Shown: positions 54,901 through 63,383 of the stretch, one piece after another
How positions within the stretch are numbered: position 1 is the first letter of the stretch
Layout: every line of letters starts with the position of its first letter
DNA from: CAVVXN01 sp963772585
GTDB lineage: Bacteria > Planctomycetota > PLA2 > JAEUHO01
NCBI GenBank assembly: GCA_963772585.1
Contig: CAVYXV010000007.1
Span: 372,001-436,000, forward strand
DNA: 64,000 nucleotides
Reading direction: 5' to 3'
The notes under the pieces: generated by a model
Databases searched by the model: none
The model's input: the letters and a program-made list of their open reading frames with translations, nothing else
Told to the model about the DNA's origin: nothing
Program-made: the position numbers and the translations under genes

Positions 54901-55080
54901 CGCCCCGAAGTGGTCGAGCGCCACGATCTCCTCGGCGAGCGCCGCCGGAGGGGGCGGGGACGGCGGGGTGGGGGCCGTGGCGGTGGTGGCGGGAGCCGAC
55001 GACGGCGTCTCGGCTCCGCGGTCGCCGCAGGCGGCGAGGAGCGCGAGCAGCGCAAACGGCACCAGACGGAGGACGGCCAC
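51940..55080 (-). CDS. WD40-octaheme cytochrome c-HEAT lipoprotein
   Basis: The 1046-residue protein begins VPFALLALLAAC, a lipoprotein signal with C18. WD40 repeats cover about 60-425 (LEGHVGSIHHV, GSARLWSADG, LEGHGGAVHQVSFSPDGALV). Then come eight CxxCH haem sites: CARCH (460), CAQCH, CEACH, CTRCH, CSTCH, CVECH, CVACH and CTWCH. HEAT-like repeats (SLIRRSAVKALADV) and a TPR-like end follow. It should be an outer- or inner-membrane-attached multihaem protein, possibly an electron relay or a sensor-scaffold. The start is the GTG at 55080, where GGGAGG overlaps it; a GTG at 55062 is possible. Confidence 0.85.
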   Translation of the reverse strand: MAVLRLVPFALLALLAACGDRGAETPSSAPATTATAPTPPSPPPPAALAEEIVALDHFGAHHDQTTVLHALGDGLVVTAGLDGVARVWNVVASPPLVAVLEGHVGSIHHVASKRDADGVWILTSSVDETARLWRLEEGRVVRSTRLLGHGREVLEGGFLSRGGDPVIWTFSLDGSARLWSADGRKIARLDAKHAPIAGVVASPSGERLLLLAPEGAARLVDTRGQTVHEFAGEAASAEGALFSNDGRRLLLYGPEGPPRLFDRDGTTVATLEGHRAQVLDAACSPTGLLATASLDATVRLWSADGAPLARLEGHGGAVHQVSFSPDGALVLTTASDRKVRLWGTDGHAVADFGGSDSPLVAAAFSPDGDRVLARPFERGPARVYDLAGHLRLVAEGPTDRAVMVSYVPGAPAIVTVDRDLTPHAFRTDESGGTGTAAAAPPWGADGDVPHRGDYAGTVACARCHLEAYEGWAASSHARTSTFANAVDLPREVQEGETVRHPPGWSRFGGDVEHGWWVETLNEHGEVQRYPMTIVAGHLRIRFFVTKMPDGRLQVLPGMLEVPTGEWFDYTDLIFGAPMPDFMTPPVVKPGDRSFWTGPVRSWDAKCAQCHMSGKVPREPGPDGVGPRITWRAYAVDCEACHGPGRNHAEAWARLEMDRPLRRLETLDRNGRTHVCTRCHQEGEVLDPPYRMGQDLYEYIDPTLVIDPERADPSGRSLELIYDGLPFSTSACANAGGLTCSTCHAPHGSDEPSLLRHPHEDGSFCVECHRAYVEEPQSHTHHDPEDAGGTCVACHMPFLTIERGHGAVADHTIGIPRIGLVADRVQTDACTWCHQGGRNAPGGVPTLETAALAEAYEGWWPGRGWPRPWMAALAKARTATPGAWRDLVEVLGSDAPREARASAALLLGRYPDEAAAAILEASRSDDSLIRRSAVKALADVRSPAANARLLDALSDPSWAVRLAAARTSLDGWERARANRPLLMALLPVLEEDARRVPDDDQRWFRLGAAFDLAGDREGALRAYERELALDPFADAVREYVGRLRQGR

Positions 55081-55184
55081 CTCCCGTACGGTACGAACCC
55101 CTCGGTCCGCGTCGGGACAAAAGTTGAGGCGTTCCCCGCCGGCGACCGCCCGCGGACCCGGGCCCCGACGCCGCACGACGCGCG

Positions 55185-57224
55185 CTAGAGCACGTCCAGC
55201 ACGTCGTAGACGAGTGCGCTCGACGAGAGGTACATCGCGTCCCAGCGGACGGGCGCGAAGGTGGAGTGGAGGCCGCGCTCGCCGAGGAGCCCGAGCGCCG
55301 CGCAGGCGATCGCCCGGTTCAGATGCGGCTCCTGCGCATCCTGCAGGACGTGGACGAGGGCGGGAATCGCCCGGCCGTCGCCGATCCGCCCCAGCGTGAT
55401 GGCGATCTGCCCCTTCACGTACGGGAGCGTCGCACGCCGCATGGCGGTCACCAGCGTCTCGAGCAGCCGGGCCCGCGCCCGGCGATCGCCGTCGCCCAGC
55501 AGGCCGAGGGCCGTCGCTGCGCTGGATTGCAGCACGTCGCTGCGGGGATCCCGGAGGGCGTGCTGCATCGCCTCGGACGCCTCCTTGCGCGCGTCGCCGA
55601 GGAGCCCGAGGGCCACGGCCGCGTAGGCGCGCGTCTCCGGCGCCTCGTCCTCGTCCTCGAGGACGGTGAGCAGCCGCGCGGAGCTGTTGCCGTCCCGCGC
55701 CAGGCCCAGTCCCACCGCGTACGCGGCCCGGGTCGCGACGTCGCCCTTCTCGTGCTCGAAGGCCCGGCGCAGCGCCGTGACGGCCGTGCGCCAAAACTCG
55801 TTCCAGGCCGCCGTCGGCACTTCGCGACCGATGCCGCGCACCACGAGCCCGAGGGCGATGCCCGCGAAGGGGCGTTCTTCCTGTCCCCCGTCGGCGAGGG
55901 TCTGGAGCAGCAGGTCGCCGACCTTCCGGTCGGCCAGGAGGTACTCGTCGCCCGTCCGCGCCTCGGCGGCCAGGAGGCGTCCCAGCGCGAGGACGATCAA
56001 CCGGCGCGTTCCCGGTTCGCGGCACGACGGCAGGACCTCGGCGAGCTTCGAGGCGAGCACGCCGCGCGTCTCGGGGAGCCGCTCCCCGAGGATCGCCGCG
56101 GCCATCGGCGCCGCTTCGATCACCAGCGCCTGCTCGCCCTTCGTGCGCCCGAGGATCTCCGTCACGGACGCGGCGTCCCGTGCCTCGCCCACCCGCGCGA
56201 GAGCGAGCAGGGCGTGGGCGCGCACGAGTCCGGAGGGGTGGCTGGGCCAGGCGTCCCCGAGGGTGGCGCAGCCCGCGAGCACGAGCCGCGCGGTGGTTCC
56301 GACGGCCCGGGGGTCCAGGCGCTGCAGCCCGACCAGGATGCCCACCTGCGTCTCCTCCGGCAGCGCCGTCTCCGTCCACGCCTGGAAGAGGGTGCGTGCC
56401 GTCCACTTCTCGCCTTCGCCGTTGCGACGGGACGGCTGGTCGGCGAGCAGGGCCAGCGCGAGCGCGGCGTGTCCGCGGGTCTTGGGGCGGTAGTCGTCGC
56501 TCCCCAGCACGCGGAGGAGGTTCTCGCGGACGCGATCGAGGAAGACGGCGGAGAAGCGATCCTTCTCCGCGTCGCGGCGGAGGTTCGCCAGACCGAGGAT
56601 GGCGCTCTCCTTCAGGTACTCCTGCGCCGTGGAGTCGGGCGCGAGCAGGGCGAAGTGCGGCTGCAGGTCCACGGGCCGCTCGGCCACCTTGCCCAGGGCG
56701 ACGAGCGCGGCCGCCTCGGTGTGGATCCAGTGGTCGGCGCCCGGTTGCAGCACCGCCTGCAGCGCGCGGAGGATCTCGCGGCGCTGGTCCGACGAGAGGT
56801 TCGGCGGCGGTTGGACCGTCCCGCCCACCGCGTCGCCGACGGCGAAGATCGGACTCGAACGCGTGAACAGGTGCCGCGCTCGGAGATCCTCGTACCTCTC
56901 CCGATGCGTCGAGTACCACCGCGTCCACTGCGTGGCGCCCGGCGCCTTCTTCGCCGTGCGCCCGGGGCGCGTTCGCGTGCTGTCGCCCGGCAACGTCGTC
57001 GTCGTGGTCGGCGGCGCCGTGGTGGTCCCGCCATCGGTGGGCTGCGGGCACAGGGGTTCGAGCGTCGTCGGCTCCGGGCTGGCGGGTTCCGCCTCGCCGG
57101 CGTCCTCCGTCGGCGGCGGGGACGCCTGGCCGGGGCCCCCGTATCGCCCACCCCTCGCGAAAGCCGGCGCCGCGAGGAGGAGGGGGAGGAGCGCGGCCAG
57201 ACCGAGGATGCCGAGGCGTCGCAT
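55185..57224 (-). CDS. Exported HEAT-repeat protein
   Basis: The 679-residue protein has a signal peptide (ILGLAALLPLLLAAPAFARG), a long Pro/Thr-rich linker and about a dozen HEAT-like repeats. Examples are RGHAALALALLADQ, TRAAYAVGLGLARDGN, TRAYAAVALGLLGDA, LQSSAATALGLLGDGD and LNRAIACAALGLLGE. The ATG at 57224 has AAAGGAGG at good spacing. It lies 104 bp upstream of the WD40-octaheme gene on the same strand and may act with it as an envelope scaffold. Exact function is unknown. Confidence 0.82.
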   Translation of the reverse strand: MRRLGILGLAALLPLLLAAPAFARGGRYGGPGQASPPPTEDAGEAEPASPEPTTLEPLCPQPTDGGTTTAPPTTTTTLPGDSTRTRPGRTAKKAPGATQWTRWYSTHRERYEDLRARHLFTRSSPIFAVGDAVGGTVQPPPNLSSDQRREILRALQAVLQPGADHWIHTEAAALVALGKVAERPVDLQPHFALLAPDSTAQEYLKESAILGLANLRRDAEKDRFSAVFLDRVRENLLRVLGSDDYRPKTRGHAALALALLADQPSRRNGEGEKWTARTLFQAWTETALPEETQVGILVGLQRLDPRAVGTTARLVLAGCATLGDAWPSHPSGLVRAHALLALARVGEARDAASVTEILGRTKGEQALVIEAAPMAAAILGERLPETRGVLASKLAEVLPSCREPGTRRLIVLALGRLLAAEARTGDEYLLADRKVGDLLLQTLADGGQEERPFAGIALGLVVRGIGREVPTAAWNEFWRTAVTALRRAFEHEKGDVATRAAYAVGLGLARDGNSSARLLTVLEDEDEAPETRAYAAVALGLLGDARKEASEAMQHALRDPRSDVLQSSAATALGLLGDGDRRARARLLETLVTAMRRATLPYVKGQIAITLGRIGDGRAIPALVHVLQDAQEPHLNRAIACAALGLLGERGLHSTFAPVRWDAMYLSSSALVYDVLDVL

Positions 57225-57405
57225 GGCAGGCCTCCTTTCCGGGCGAAAGCCGCCCGCGTGTCACGGAACAAAGGCCGTGCCGCGTGCGGAGTCCCCGAAA
57301 ACGGCCCCGGAGGCGACTTCCCGGGCCGCCCTCCCTACCCCCTGGTACCCCCCGCTCCGGCGCGTGTAACGGGGTGGAAACGCCGAGGGCCGGCCGGCGA
57401 CCCCG

Positions 57406-58755
57406 CTACGCGGCCAGGATCCGCTCTGCGAGCGCCACGCCCTTCCGAATGCAGTCGGGGACGGAGATGCCGCCGAACAGGTTCCCCCCGACGTGGAGAC
57501 CGGGGTGCGCGCGCTCGAAGGCCTCCACCCACGCGACGTGACGCCCGTACCCCAGCTCGTACTGCGGGATGGCGCGCGGCCACCGGCGGATCACCATCTG
57601 GACGGGCGCGTCGCCGAGGCCGAGGGCGCGGTCGAGCTCGTCGATGACCAGGCGCCGGATCTGCGCGTCGTCGAGTCGCAGGACCTCCGGGTCGGCCCGC
57701 CCACCGAAGAACGCGGCCAGCGCGACGTGACCCGCGGGCGCACGACCGTCGAACAGCGACGAGGGGAAGAGACAGCCGAGAAGGCGGAGCTGTTCGCCGC
57801 GCGGGACGAGGAAGCCGAATCCGTCGAGCGGGTGGTGCACGTCCCTGCGGCGAAAGCCCAGCCCCACCGAGACCACCGGCGCGTACGGGATCTCCGCGAG
57901 CGGCGCGCTCCCGCCGTGGCTCATCTCGGCGAGCGAGGCGGCGAGGCTGTCGGCGGGGACGGCGAGGACCACGCGGCGCGCGGCGATCGACCCTCCGTTT
58001 CCCTGGAGCACGTATCCGTCGCCATCCGCTCGGAGCGTCGCCACCGCGACGCCGGTGCGCACGTCGCCGATTCGCTCCGCGAGCCTCCGGGGGAGCGCTT
58101 CCAGACCGTCGCGGAGGGTGACCATCCGCCCGCCCGGCGCGGGGCCCTTCTTGCGCGCGAACGCGCCGCGGATCAGGCTGCCGTGCTCCTGCTCCAGCGT
58201 CCAGAGCTTGCGGACGGCCCACCGCATCGACAGGCGCTCGGGATCGCCCGCGTAGACGCCGAACACGAACGGTCCGACCGCGTAGTCGAGGACCTCCCGG
58301 CCGAGGCGCCGGCGCACGAAGTCGGCGACGCTCTCCTCCCGGGCGCCGCGGTGGGGCCGCACCCACGGTTCGCGGACGATGCGGAGCTTCGCCTCCGTGG
58401 AGAAGAGCGACGTGCGGAGGAAGCCCAGGGGGCCCGAGGGCAACGGCACGAGACGCCCCCGACGCCAGATGAACCGCTTCTTCGCAGCGGGCGAGGCGGC
58501 GAGCTTCTCGCCCTCCAGCCCGGCGTCGGCGAGGAGGGCGTGGACGCTCGGGTCGTTCTCCACGACGGTATTCGGTCCCAGTTCGAAGCGGAATCCGTCC
58601 GCGCGCGCCGACGTGATCGCGCCGCCCACGCGGTCCGACGCCTCGAGAACCGCCACGCGTCGCCCCGCGCGGGCGAGACGGAACGCCGTCGCGAGCCCGG
58701 AGATCCCGGCTCCCACCACCGCCACGTCGAGGGGGGCGTCGGCGTCGTCCGGCAT
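57406..58755 (-). CDS. hemY: Protoporphyrinogen/coproporphyrinogen oxidase
   Basis: The 449-residue FAD enzyme performs the oxidation step in late haem synthesis. VAVVGAGISGLATAFRLA (residues 11-28) and VLEASDRVGGAITS form the FAD-binding motif. LGPNTVVENDPSV, FVRRRLGREVLDYAVGPFVFGVYAGDPERLSMR and NLFGGISVPDCI are typical HemY/HemG blocks. Coproporphyrinogen and protoporphyrinogen forms are hard to tell apart here. Location near two octaheme proteins fits a high demand for haem, though this is inference. Confidence 0.92.
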   Translation of the reverse strand: MPDDADAPLDVAVVGAGISGLATAFRLARAGRRVAVLEASDRVGGAITSARADGFRFELGPNTVVENDPSVHALLADAGLEGEKLAASPAAKKRFIWRRGRLVPLPSGPLGFLRTSLFSTEAKLRIVREPWVRPHRGAREESVADFVRRRLGREVLDYAVGPFVFGVYAGDPERLSMRWAVRKLWTLEQEHGSLIRGAFARKKGPAPGGRMVTLRDGLEALPRRLAERIGDVRTGVAVATLRADGDGYVLQGNGGSIAARRVVLAVPADSLAASLAEMSHGGSAPLAEIPYAPVVSVGLGFRRRDVHHPLDGFGFLVPRGEQLRLLGCLFPSSLFDGRAPAGHVALAAFFGGRADPEVLRLDDAQIRRLVIDELDRALGLGDAPVQMVIRRWPRAIPQYELGYGRHVAWVEAFERAHPGLHVGGNLFGGISVPDCIRKGVALAERILAA

Positions 58756-59002
58756 GGGGCTCCTCGATCGGGGGGGCGACGGGGGCGGCGAAGGGGCCCA
58801 AGCTACCGGCGGATCGCAGGAGGGCGGGCGGATCCCGGACGCCGGAGGGGGCCGATCCCCGCTCGCGGACGATCCGCCTTCGAGGGGGGGAACAGGTCGT
58901 GCCGGGGGCGTGGGCCGCCCCGCAACTCCCTCCGGTGGTTGGCCTGCACGGCCCGCGGGCGCCGGCCGTCGGGGCCCGGTGGGGGGGTGTCTTCCCGCGC
59001 CC

Positions 59003-59857
59003 TCAGACGGCGAACTGGAGCGCGAGGAGGACGACGAAGACCGTCGTCACGGCGAGCTGCCGGAAGCCCAGGCGGCGGGGCATCGCACGGGGGCGCGGGC
59101 GGAGCGCGGCGAGCCAGGCGTCGGCGAGGACGAGCACGAAGGCGAGGACGCCGAAGGGGAAGGGGGCGCGGGGGAGGGACCACGCCGCCAACGTCAGGGC
59201 CGCGGCGTGGAGCAGGAGCGTGGGGGCGGCGCGTTCGAGCCGTTCGGGGAGCGGCGGCGGGGCGGCGCGCCCGCGCCACCCGAGTCTCAGGCCCACGGTC
59301 AGGACGGCGCCCGCGGAGTGGAGCGCGAGGAGGGCCCAGAGGAGAACCGCCGCCCCTCCCTCCGCCTGCGCCTCGCCCCGCCCCACGACGTAGGCCGCCG
59401 GCGCCCACAGGGCGAGGCCGACCGCGCCGGCGAGCTGGAAGAGGAGTTGACGTCGTTCCGCCCGGCGTGCGACCAACCACAGGTGGAGGGGAAAGAGGAC
59501 GAGGCCGGCGGCGACGGGCAGGAGGACGACGCGGTGGCCGCCGGCGAGGAGCCACGCGAGGCCGGCGGCGGCGAGCAGGCCGTACCCGGCGGTCCAGACG
59601 AGGGCCGGGGCGAGGTCCGTGCGGGGGGCCCGACGCGCCGCCGCCTTGACGGCGACGGTCGCGGGCTGGTGGGCCAGGAAGGCGCTCGTCGCCAGCAGCA
59701 CGACGGCCGCCTCGGCGACGGGGAAGGCGCGCGCGGCCGCGGTGCCGACGATCAGGGGGCCGAGCCACCAGGACCACGCGCCGTGCTCGGTCGGGACGGC
59801 GAGGCGCTTGCGGAGGAGACCGGCGGCCGGCGGCGCCGGCCGCCGGGACCGCCTCAA
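59003..59857 (-). CDS. YwiC-like integral membrane protein
   Basis: The 284-residue protein begins near LRKRLAVPTEHGAWSWWLGPL, the conserved EHGAW motif of the YwiC-like family, and has about eight hydrophobic helices. Its role is unknown; family members are often near respiratory or haem genes. No ATG or GTG fits. A TTG at 59857 overlaps the fbp stop by 4 nt (TTGA) and is preceded by GGAG, so it is chosen as start. This suggests translational coupling to fbp. Confidence 0.8.
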   Translation of the reverse strand: MRRSRRPAPPAAGLLRKRLAVPTEHGAWSWWLGPLIVGTAAARAFPVAEAAVVLLATSAFLAHQPATVAVKAAARRAPRTDLAPALVWTAGYGLLAAAGLAWLLAGGHRVVLLPVAAGLVLFPLHLWLVARRAERRQLLFQLAGAVGLALWAPAAYVVGRGEAQAEGGAAVLLWALLALHSAGAVLTVGLRLGWRGRAAPPPLPERLERAAPTLLLHAAALTLAAWSLPRAPFPFGVLAFVLVLADAWLAALRPRPRAMPRRLGFRQLAVTTVFVVLLALQFAV

Positions 59858-60903
59858 CTCTCCGCCGCGGCGGCCGGCTTCACGTTGTACTTCTCGATGA
59901 AGCGGCTCACCTCGTGGACCGTTTCCACCGAGCCGGCGTAGAACGGCACGCGCTGGTGGAGCGACACGGGCTGGATGTCGAGGATGGGCTCGCGGCCCGT
60001 CGTCGCCGCGCCGCCCGCCTGCTCCAGGATGAAGGCCATCGGAGCGCACTCGTAGACCAGGCGGAGCTTCCCCTTGGGGTTGTCCGGGTCCTTGCGGTCC
60101 TTGGGGTACATGAAGATCCCGCCGTAGCAGAGCGTGCGGTGGATGTCGGCCACCAGCGAGCCGATGTAGCGCGCCGTGTAGGGCCGGTCCGACGCCGGGT
60201 CGCGTTCCTTGATGTGGTTCACGAAGCGCTTCACGCCCTCGGACCAATAGGGGTAGTTGCCCTCGTTCACGGAGTAGACGTGGCCGCGCCGGGGGATGCG
60301 CATGTCGGGGTGGGAGCGGAGGAACGCACCGACGGACGGGTCGAGCGTGAAGCCGTGGACGCCGTTGCCCGTGCTGATGACCAGCATCGTGCTGCTTCCG
60401 TAGACGACGTAGCCCGCGGCCACCAGTCGGCGGCCGGACTGCAGAAGGTCTTCGACCGTCCCCTTGGTCCCCGTGCTGATACGGCGGTGGACGGCGAAGA
60501 TGGTGCCGATGCTGACGTTCGCGTCGATGTTCGAAGAGCCGTCGAGCGGATCGAAAGCGATCGTGTACCGGCCCTGGCCGTACGGCTCCGGGATGTGGAT
60601 GACGCCTTCCTCCTCCTCCGAGGCCATGGCGCAGAAGTGGCCCGAGTGGCCGAGGGTATGGACGAGGACGTCGTGGGCGTACTCATCGAGCTTCTTGACC
60701 TGCTCCCCCTGGATGTTCTCCTCGCCGGTGAGGCCCAGCAGCTCGACGAGGCCGGCCTTGTTCACCTCGCGCGAGATGATCTTCGCGCCCATGGCGATCT
60801 GGTTCAGGATGCCGGTGAGCTCGCCGGTCGCCTCCGGGTGCTCGCGCTGCATCTCGTAGACGTGCCGGGAGAGCGTGATTCCGTACGGGACCTTTTTCGC
60901 CAT
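59854..60903 (-). CDS. fbp: Fructose-1,6-bisphosphatase, class I
   Basis: The 349-residue enzyme removes the 1-phosphate in gluconeogenesis. It has the class I metal site DPLDGSSNID (118-127), GHSGHFCAMASEEEEG, NEGNYPYW and GGIFMYPKD, with a C-terminal EQAGGAATTG and SLHQRVPFYAGS. The ATG at 60903 follows CGGAGCGG. It provides hexose phosphates that the polysaccharide pathways draw on; no direct link is visible. It is divergent from the octaheme lipoprotein gene. Confidence 0.95.
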   Translation of the reverse strand: MAKKVPYGITLSRHVYEMQREHPEATGELTGILNQIAMGAKIISREVNKAGLVELLGLTGEENIQGEQVKKLDEYAHDVLVHTLGHSGHFCAMASEEEEGVIHIPEPYGQGRYTIAFDPLDGSSNIDANVSIGTIFAVHRRISTGTKGTVEDLLQSGRRLVAAGYVVYGSSTMLVISTGNGVHGFTLDPSVGAFLRSHPDMRIPRRGHVYSVNEGNYPYWSEGVKRFVNHIKERDPASDRPYTARYIGSLVADIHRTLCYGGIFMYPKDRKDPDNPKGKLRLVYECAPMAFILEQAGGAATTGREPILDIQPVSLHQRVPFYAGSVETVHEVSRFIEKYNVKPAAAAES

Positions 60904-61129
60904 CGAGCCGCTCCGGGGGGACCCGCCCCCCCAGCCGGGGGTGGGGGGCGCATCGGAGTCTAACAATGCCTTGCCCGGGCGGCGGCCCGCCTTCGGCCCC
61001 CGCTACCCTGGACTGGCCAGGGGTGGCGCCAGGGCTTAGGATTCCCGCGTCCGATAGCGGATAGGTAGGGGTCCGGGGGGCGGGTGGACGGCAGGCGTCC
61101 GGGCCTGCCGGACTCGCGTAGGAGACAGC

Positions 61130-63271
61130 ATGAAGCCGCGATTCACAGGGGGCCTCGCGCCCGTCCTGGCCCTCACCCTGGCCGGCGCCTCGCTCGGCGG
61201 TTGCGGCAGCAGCGGCGAGAACATCGGACCTCCGATCCCCCCGACGCCCACCATGACCCACGCCGACATCGTGCTCCGGGACCGGTGGGGAGATCCCCTG
61301 CAGTTGGGCTCCACCGAGCCCTACAGTCCGCGGCAGACCTGCGGCGAGTGCCACGACGTGGACGTGATCGCCCAGGGCTACCACTTCCAGCTCGGCCGCA
61401 CCGACGCGGCGGGGAACGTGCAGACCGGCGTCGACTTCTTCGGCAACGGACAGCCCTGGCATCTCTCTCCCGGCATGTTCGGGAAGTGGTCCCCCCTCGC
61501 GATCGACAGCGCCCAGATCGCGGCGAAGCTCGCCGGCTCCATCAGCACGTTCGACGAGAGCGCGTACGACTGGAGCGGGGAGTGCGCGTCGTGCCACGCG
61601 GGCGGCGGCCCGGCCGAGAAGGACCGCGACGACCACCTCTACTACGACGTCGCCGCCGGACAGTGGGGCTACGAGGCCGAGGGCCTGATGTCGCCCAATC
61701 CCGCCGACGGCGACTACCGGGACCTCGAGGGCAACGGCGTCGGGAGTCCCGGCACCTCCCTGCGGGACGCCCCGTGGGACACGAGCGGCAGCGGCGAGCC
61801 CGACTGCCTGTTCTGCCACCGCCTCGACCGGGCCCTGGGGATCTCCGACGAGCCGCTGAACTGGATCTGGCGGACGGCGACCCTGCGCGCGCAGGACGGG
61901 CTCCAGGACTCCATGGCCCAGCCGGTCCCGGCGTACGCCGCGGCCTCCACGGCCGGGCAGGGCTGGGCGAACGTCACGATGCTCATGTCCCTCCCCGGGG
62001 CTCTGCCCAAGGCCGCGAGCGTCACGATCGACTACCAACTCGGCCTGGACGACGGCAGCCTCTACGAGGACGGCGACGGGAACCTCCGTGTCAGCCCCGA
62101 CATCATCACCTCCGGCGTGCGCGACCTCGCCTGCTGGAGCTGTCACCAGAACCCCGACAACCGCCGTCGCGGCCGCACGTGGTTCGACCCGACCAAGGAC
62201 GTGCACTTCGGGAAGTTCAACGGCGACATCACCGCCGCCGACGCCGACGTGACCAAGGCGAGCACCGCCTGCACGAACTGCCACATCCTGACGGGCGATC
62301 CTCTTCAGCGGGACCGCGAGCACAACATCTCGAAGGGCAGCGCGAGCCTGCTCACCGTCCGCCAGGACCAGGACTGGGTGGGGATGGAGACCTGCTCCGA
62401 CTGCCACGGTACGCCTCCCGGCACCATCCACAGCTCGGCCCACCTGGCCGCGATGGCGTGCGAGTTCTGCCACATCCCCTACAAGCTCGACGCGGCCGAC
62501 GTGGTCCTCGACAACGCGACCACCGGCAAGACCCTCTCCTACGACACGGACCAGTTCTACTCGAGCGACCCGCTCAGCCCGGCCGCCCTGCGGGGCGCGG
62601 GCGACCACAAGTGGTGGTCCGACGTCATCCGCAAGACGTCCAAGGACGCGACGATCCGCTTCTTCCCCGCGAAGTACGTGCTGAGCGCCTGGTGGGGCGA
62701 CTGGACCGACGTCGCGCCCGCCGGCCCGGGGCCGGAGGACGTCGTCACGCCGATCCCCCTCTGGAAGATCCGCCACGCCACGGGCGACACGACCCCGCCG
62801 GGCGTCGTGGACGACAACGGCGACGGCACGCCGGAGGTGAACACCCTGGCCGAGATCGGGATCTACATCGCCTCGTCCGGCGGCCTCCTCCTCGGCGACG
62901 ACGGGCACGGCCAGCCCATCGCCTCGAACCCCGTCCTCGTCAAGAGCACCAAGGTCTACTACTGGGGCGGCATGGGCGTCACCGCGTTCGACTACGAGAT
63001 GCTTGGCCTCGACGTCACGTCGCGTCAGCCCTTCTCGATCACGCACGACGTGCTGCCGCTCGGCCTGTACTCGGACAGCCCCCTCGGCTCCGGCGGGTGC
63101 AGTGACTGCCACGGTACGAACACGAAGGGTTGGGACCGGCGCGTGCTGGTGGACCCGTTCGACACGGCGGCCGAGTCGTCTCCGGGCGCGGGCGACGGCG
63201 CCCAGCCCATCTACTCGACCGTGCGCAACCTGCTCGGCCTGCCGGCGAACTTCCCGACCTTCGGGCCCTGA
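61130..63271 (+). CDS. Octaheme c-type cytochrome lipoprotein
   Basis: The 713-residue protein has a lipoprotein signal (VLALTLAGASLGGC, C25) and eight CxxCH sites: CGECH (71), CASCH, CLFCH, CWSCH, CTNCH, CSDCH, CEFCH and CSDCH near the end. His-rich stretches such as FCHRLDR and CHIPYK could supply distal ligands. It resembles membrane-attached multihaem cytochromes of uncultured lineages used in anaerobic respiration or extracellular electron transfer. AGGAGACAGC lies before the ATG. Substrate and partners are unknown. Confidence 0.87.
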   Translation: MKPRFTGGLAPVLALTLAGASLGGCGSSGENIGPPIPPTPTMTHADIVLRDRWGDPLQLGSTEPYSPRQTCGECHDVDVIAQGYHFQLGRTDAAGNVQTGVDFFGNGQPWHLSPGMFGKWSPLAIDSAQIAAKLAGSISTFDESAYDWSGECASCHAGGGPAEKDRDDHLYYDVAAGQWGYEAEGLMSPNPADGDYRDLEGNGVGSPGTSLRDAPWDTSGSGEPDCLFCHRLDRALGISDEPLNWIWRTATLRAQDGLQDSMAQPVPAYAAASTAGQGWANVTMLMSLPGALPKAASVTIDYQLGLDDGSLYEDGDGNLRVSPDIITSGVRDLACWSCHQNPDNRRRGRTWFDPTKDVHFGKFNGDITAADADVTKASTACTNCHILTGDPLQRDREHNISKGSASLLTVRQDQDWVGMETCSDCHGTPPGTIHSSAHLAAMACEFCHIPYKLDAADVVLDNATTGKTLSYDTDQFYSSDPLSPAALRGAGDHKWWSDVIRKTSKDATIRFFPAKYVLSAWWGDWTDVAPAGPGPEDVVTPIPLWKIRHATGDTTPPGVVDDNGDGTPEVNTLAEIGIYIASSGGLLLGDDGHGQPIASNPVLVKSTKVYYWGGMGVTAFDYEMLGLDVTSRQPFSITHDVLPLGLYSDSPLGSGGCSDCHGTNTKGWDRRVLVDPFDTAAESSPGAGDGAQPIYSTVRNLLGLPANFPTFGP

Positions 63272-63307
63272 CGCGACCCATCCTCGACACGCGAAGTCCC
63301 GATTTCC

Positions 63308-63325
63308 CGGGCTCGGCCCGTTTCT
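63308..63325 (+). terminator. Terminator candidate after the octaheme gene
   Basis: CGGGC-TCG-GCCCG (63308-63320) is followed by TTTCT, 37 bp after the stop codon. The stem is short, so the call is moderate at best. Confidence 0.4.
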
Positions 63326-63383
63326 CCGGTGGCCGTTCGCCGCGCCGTGGCCCACACTACCTTGGTCACTCGGATCCTGTTCG

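Noticed and set aside
51931..55188. A 1085-codon plus-strand frame over the WD40-octaheme gene
   Set aside because: The minus strand carries eight CxxCH motifs and WD40 repeats; the plus frame has none.
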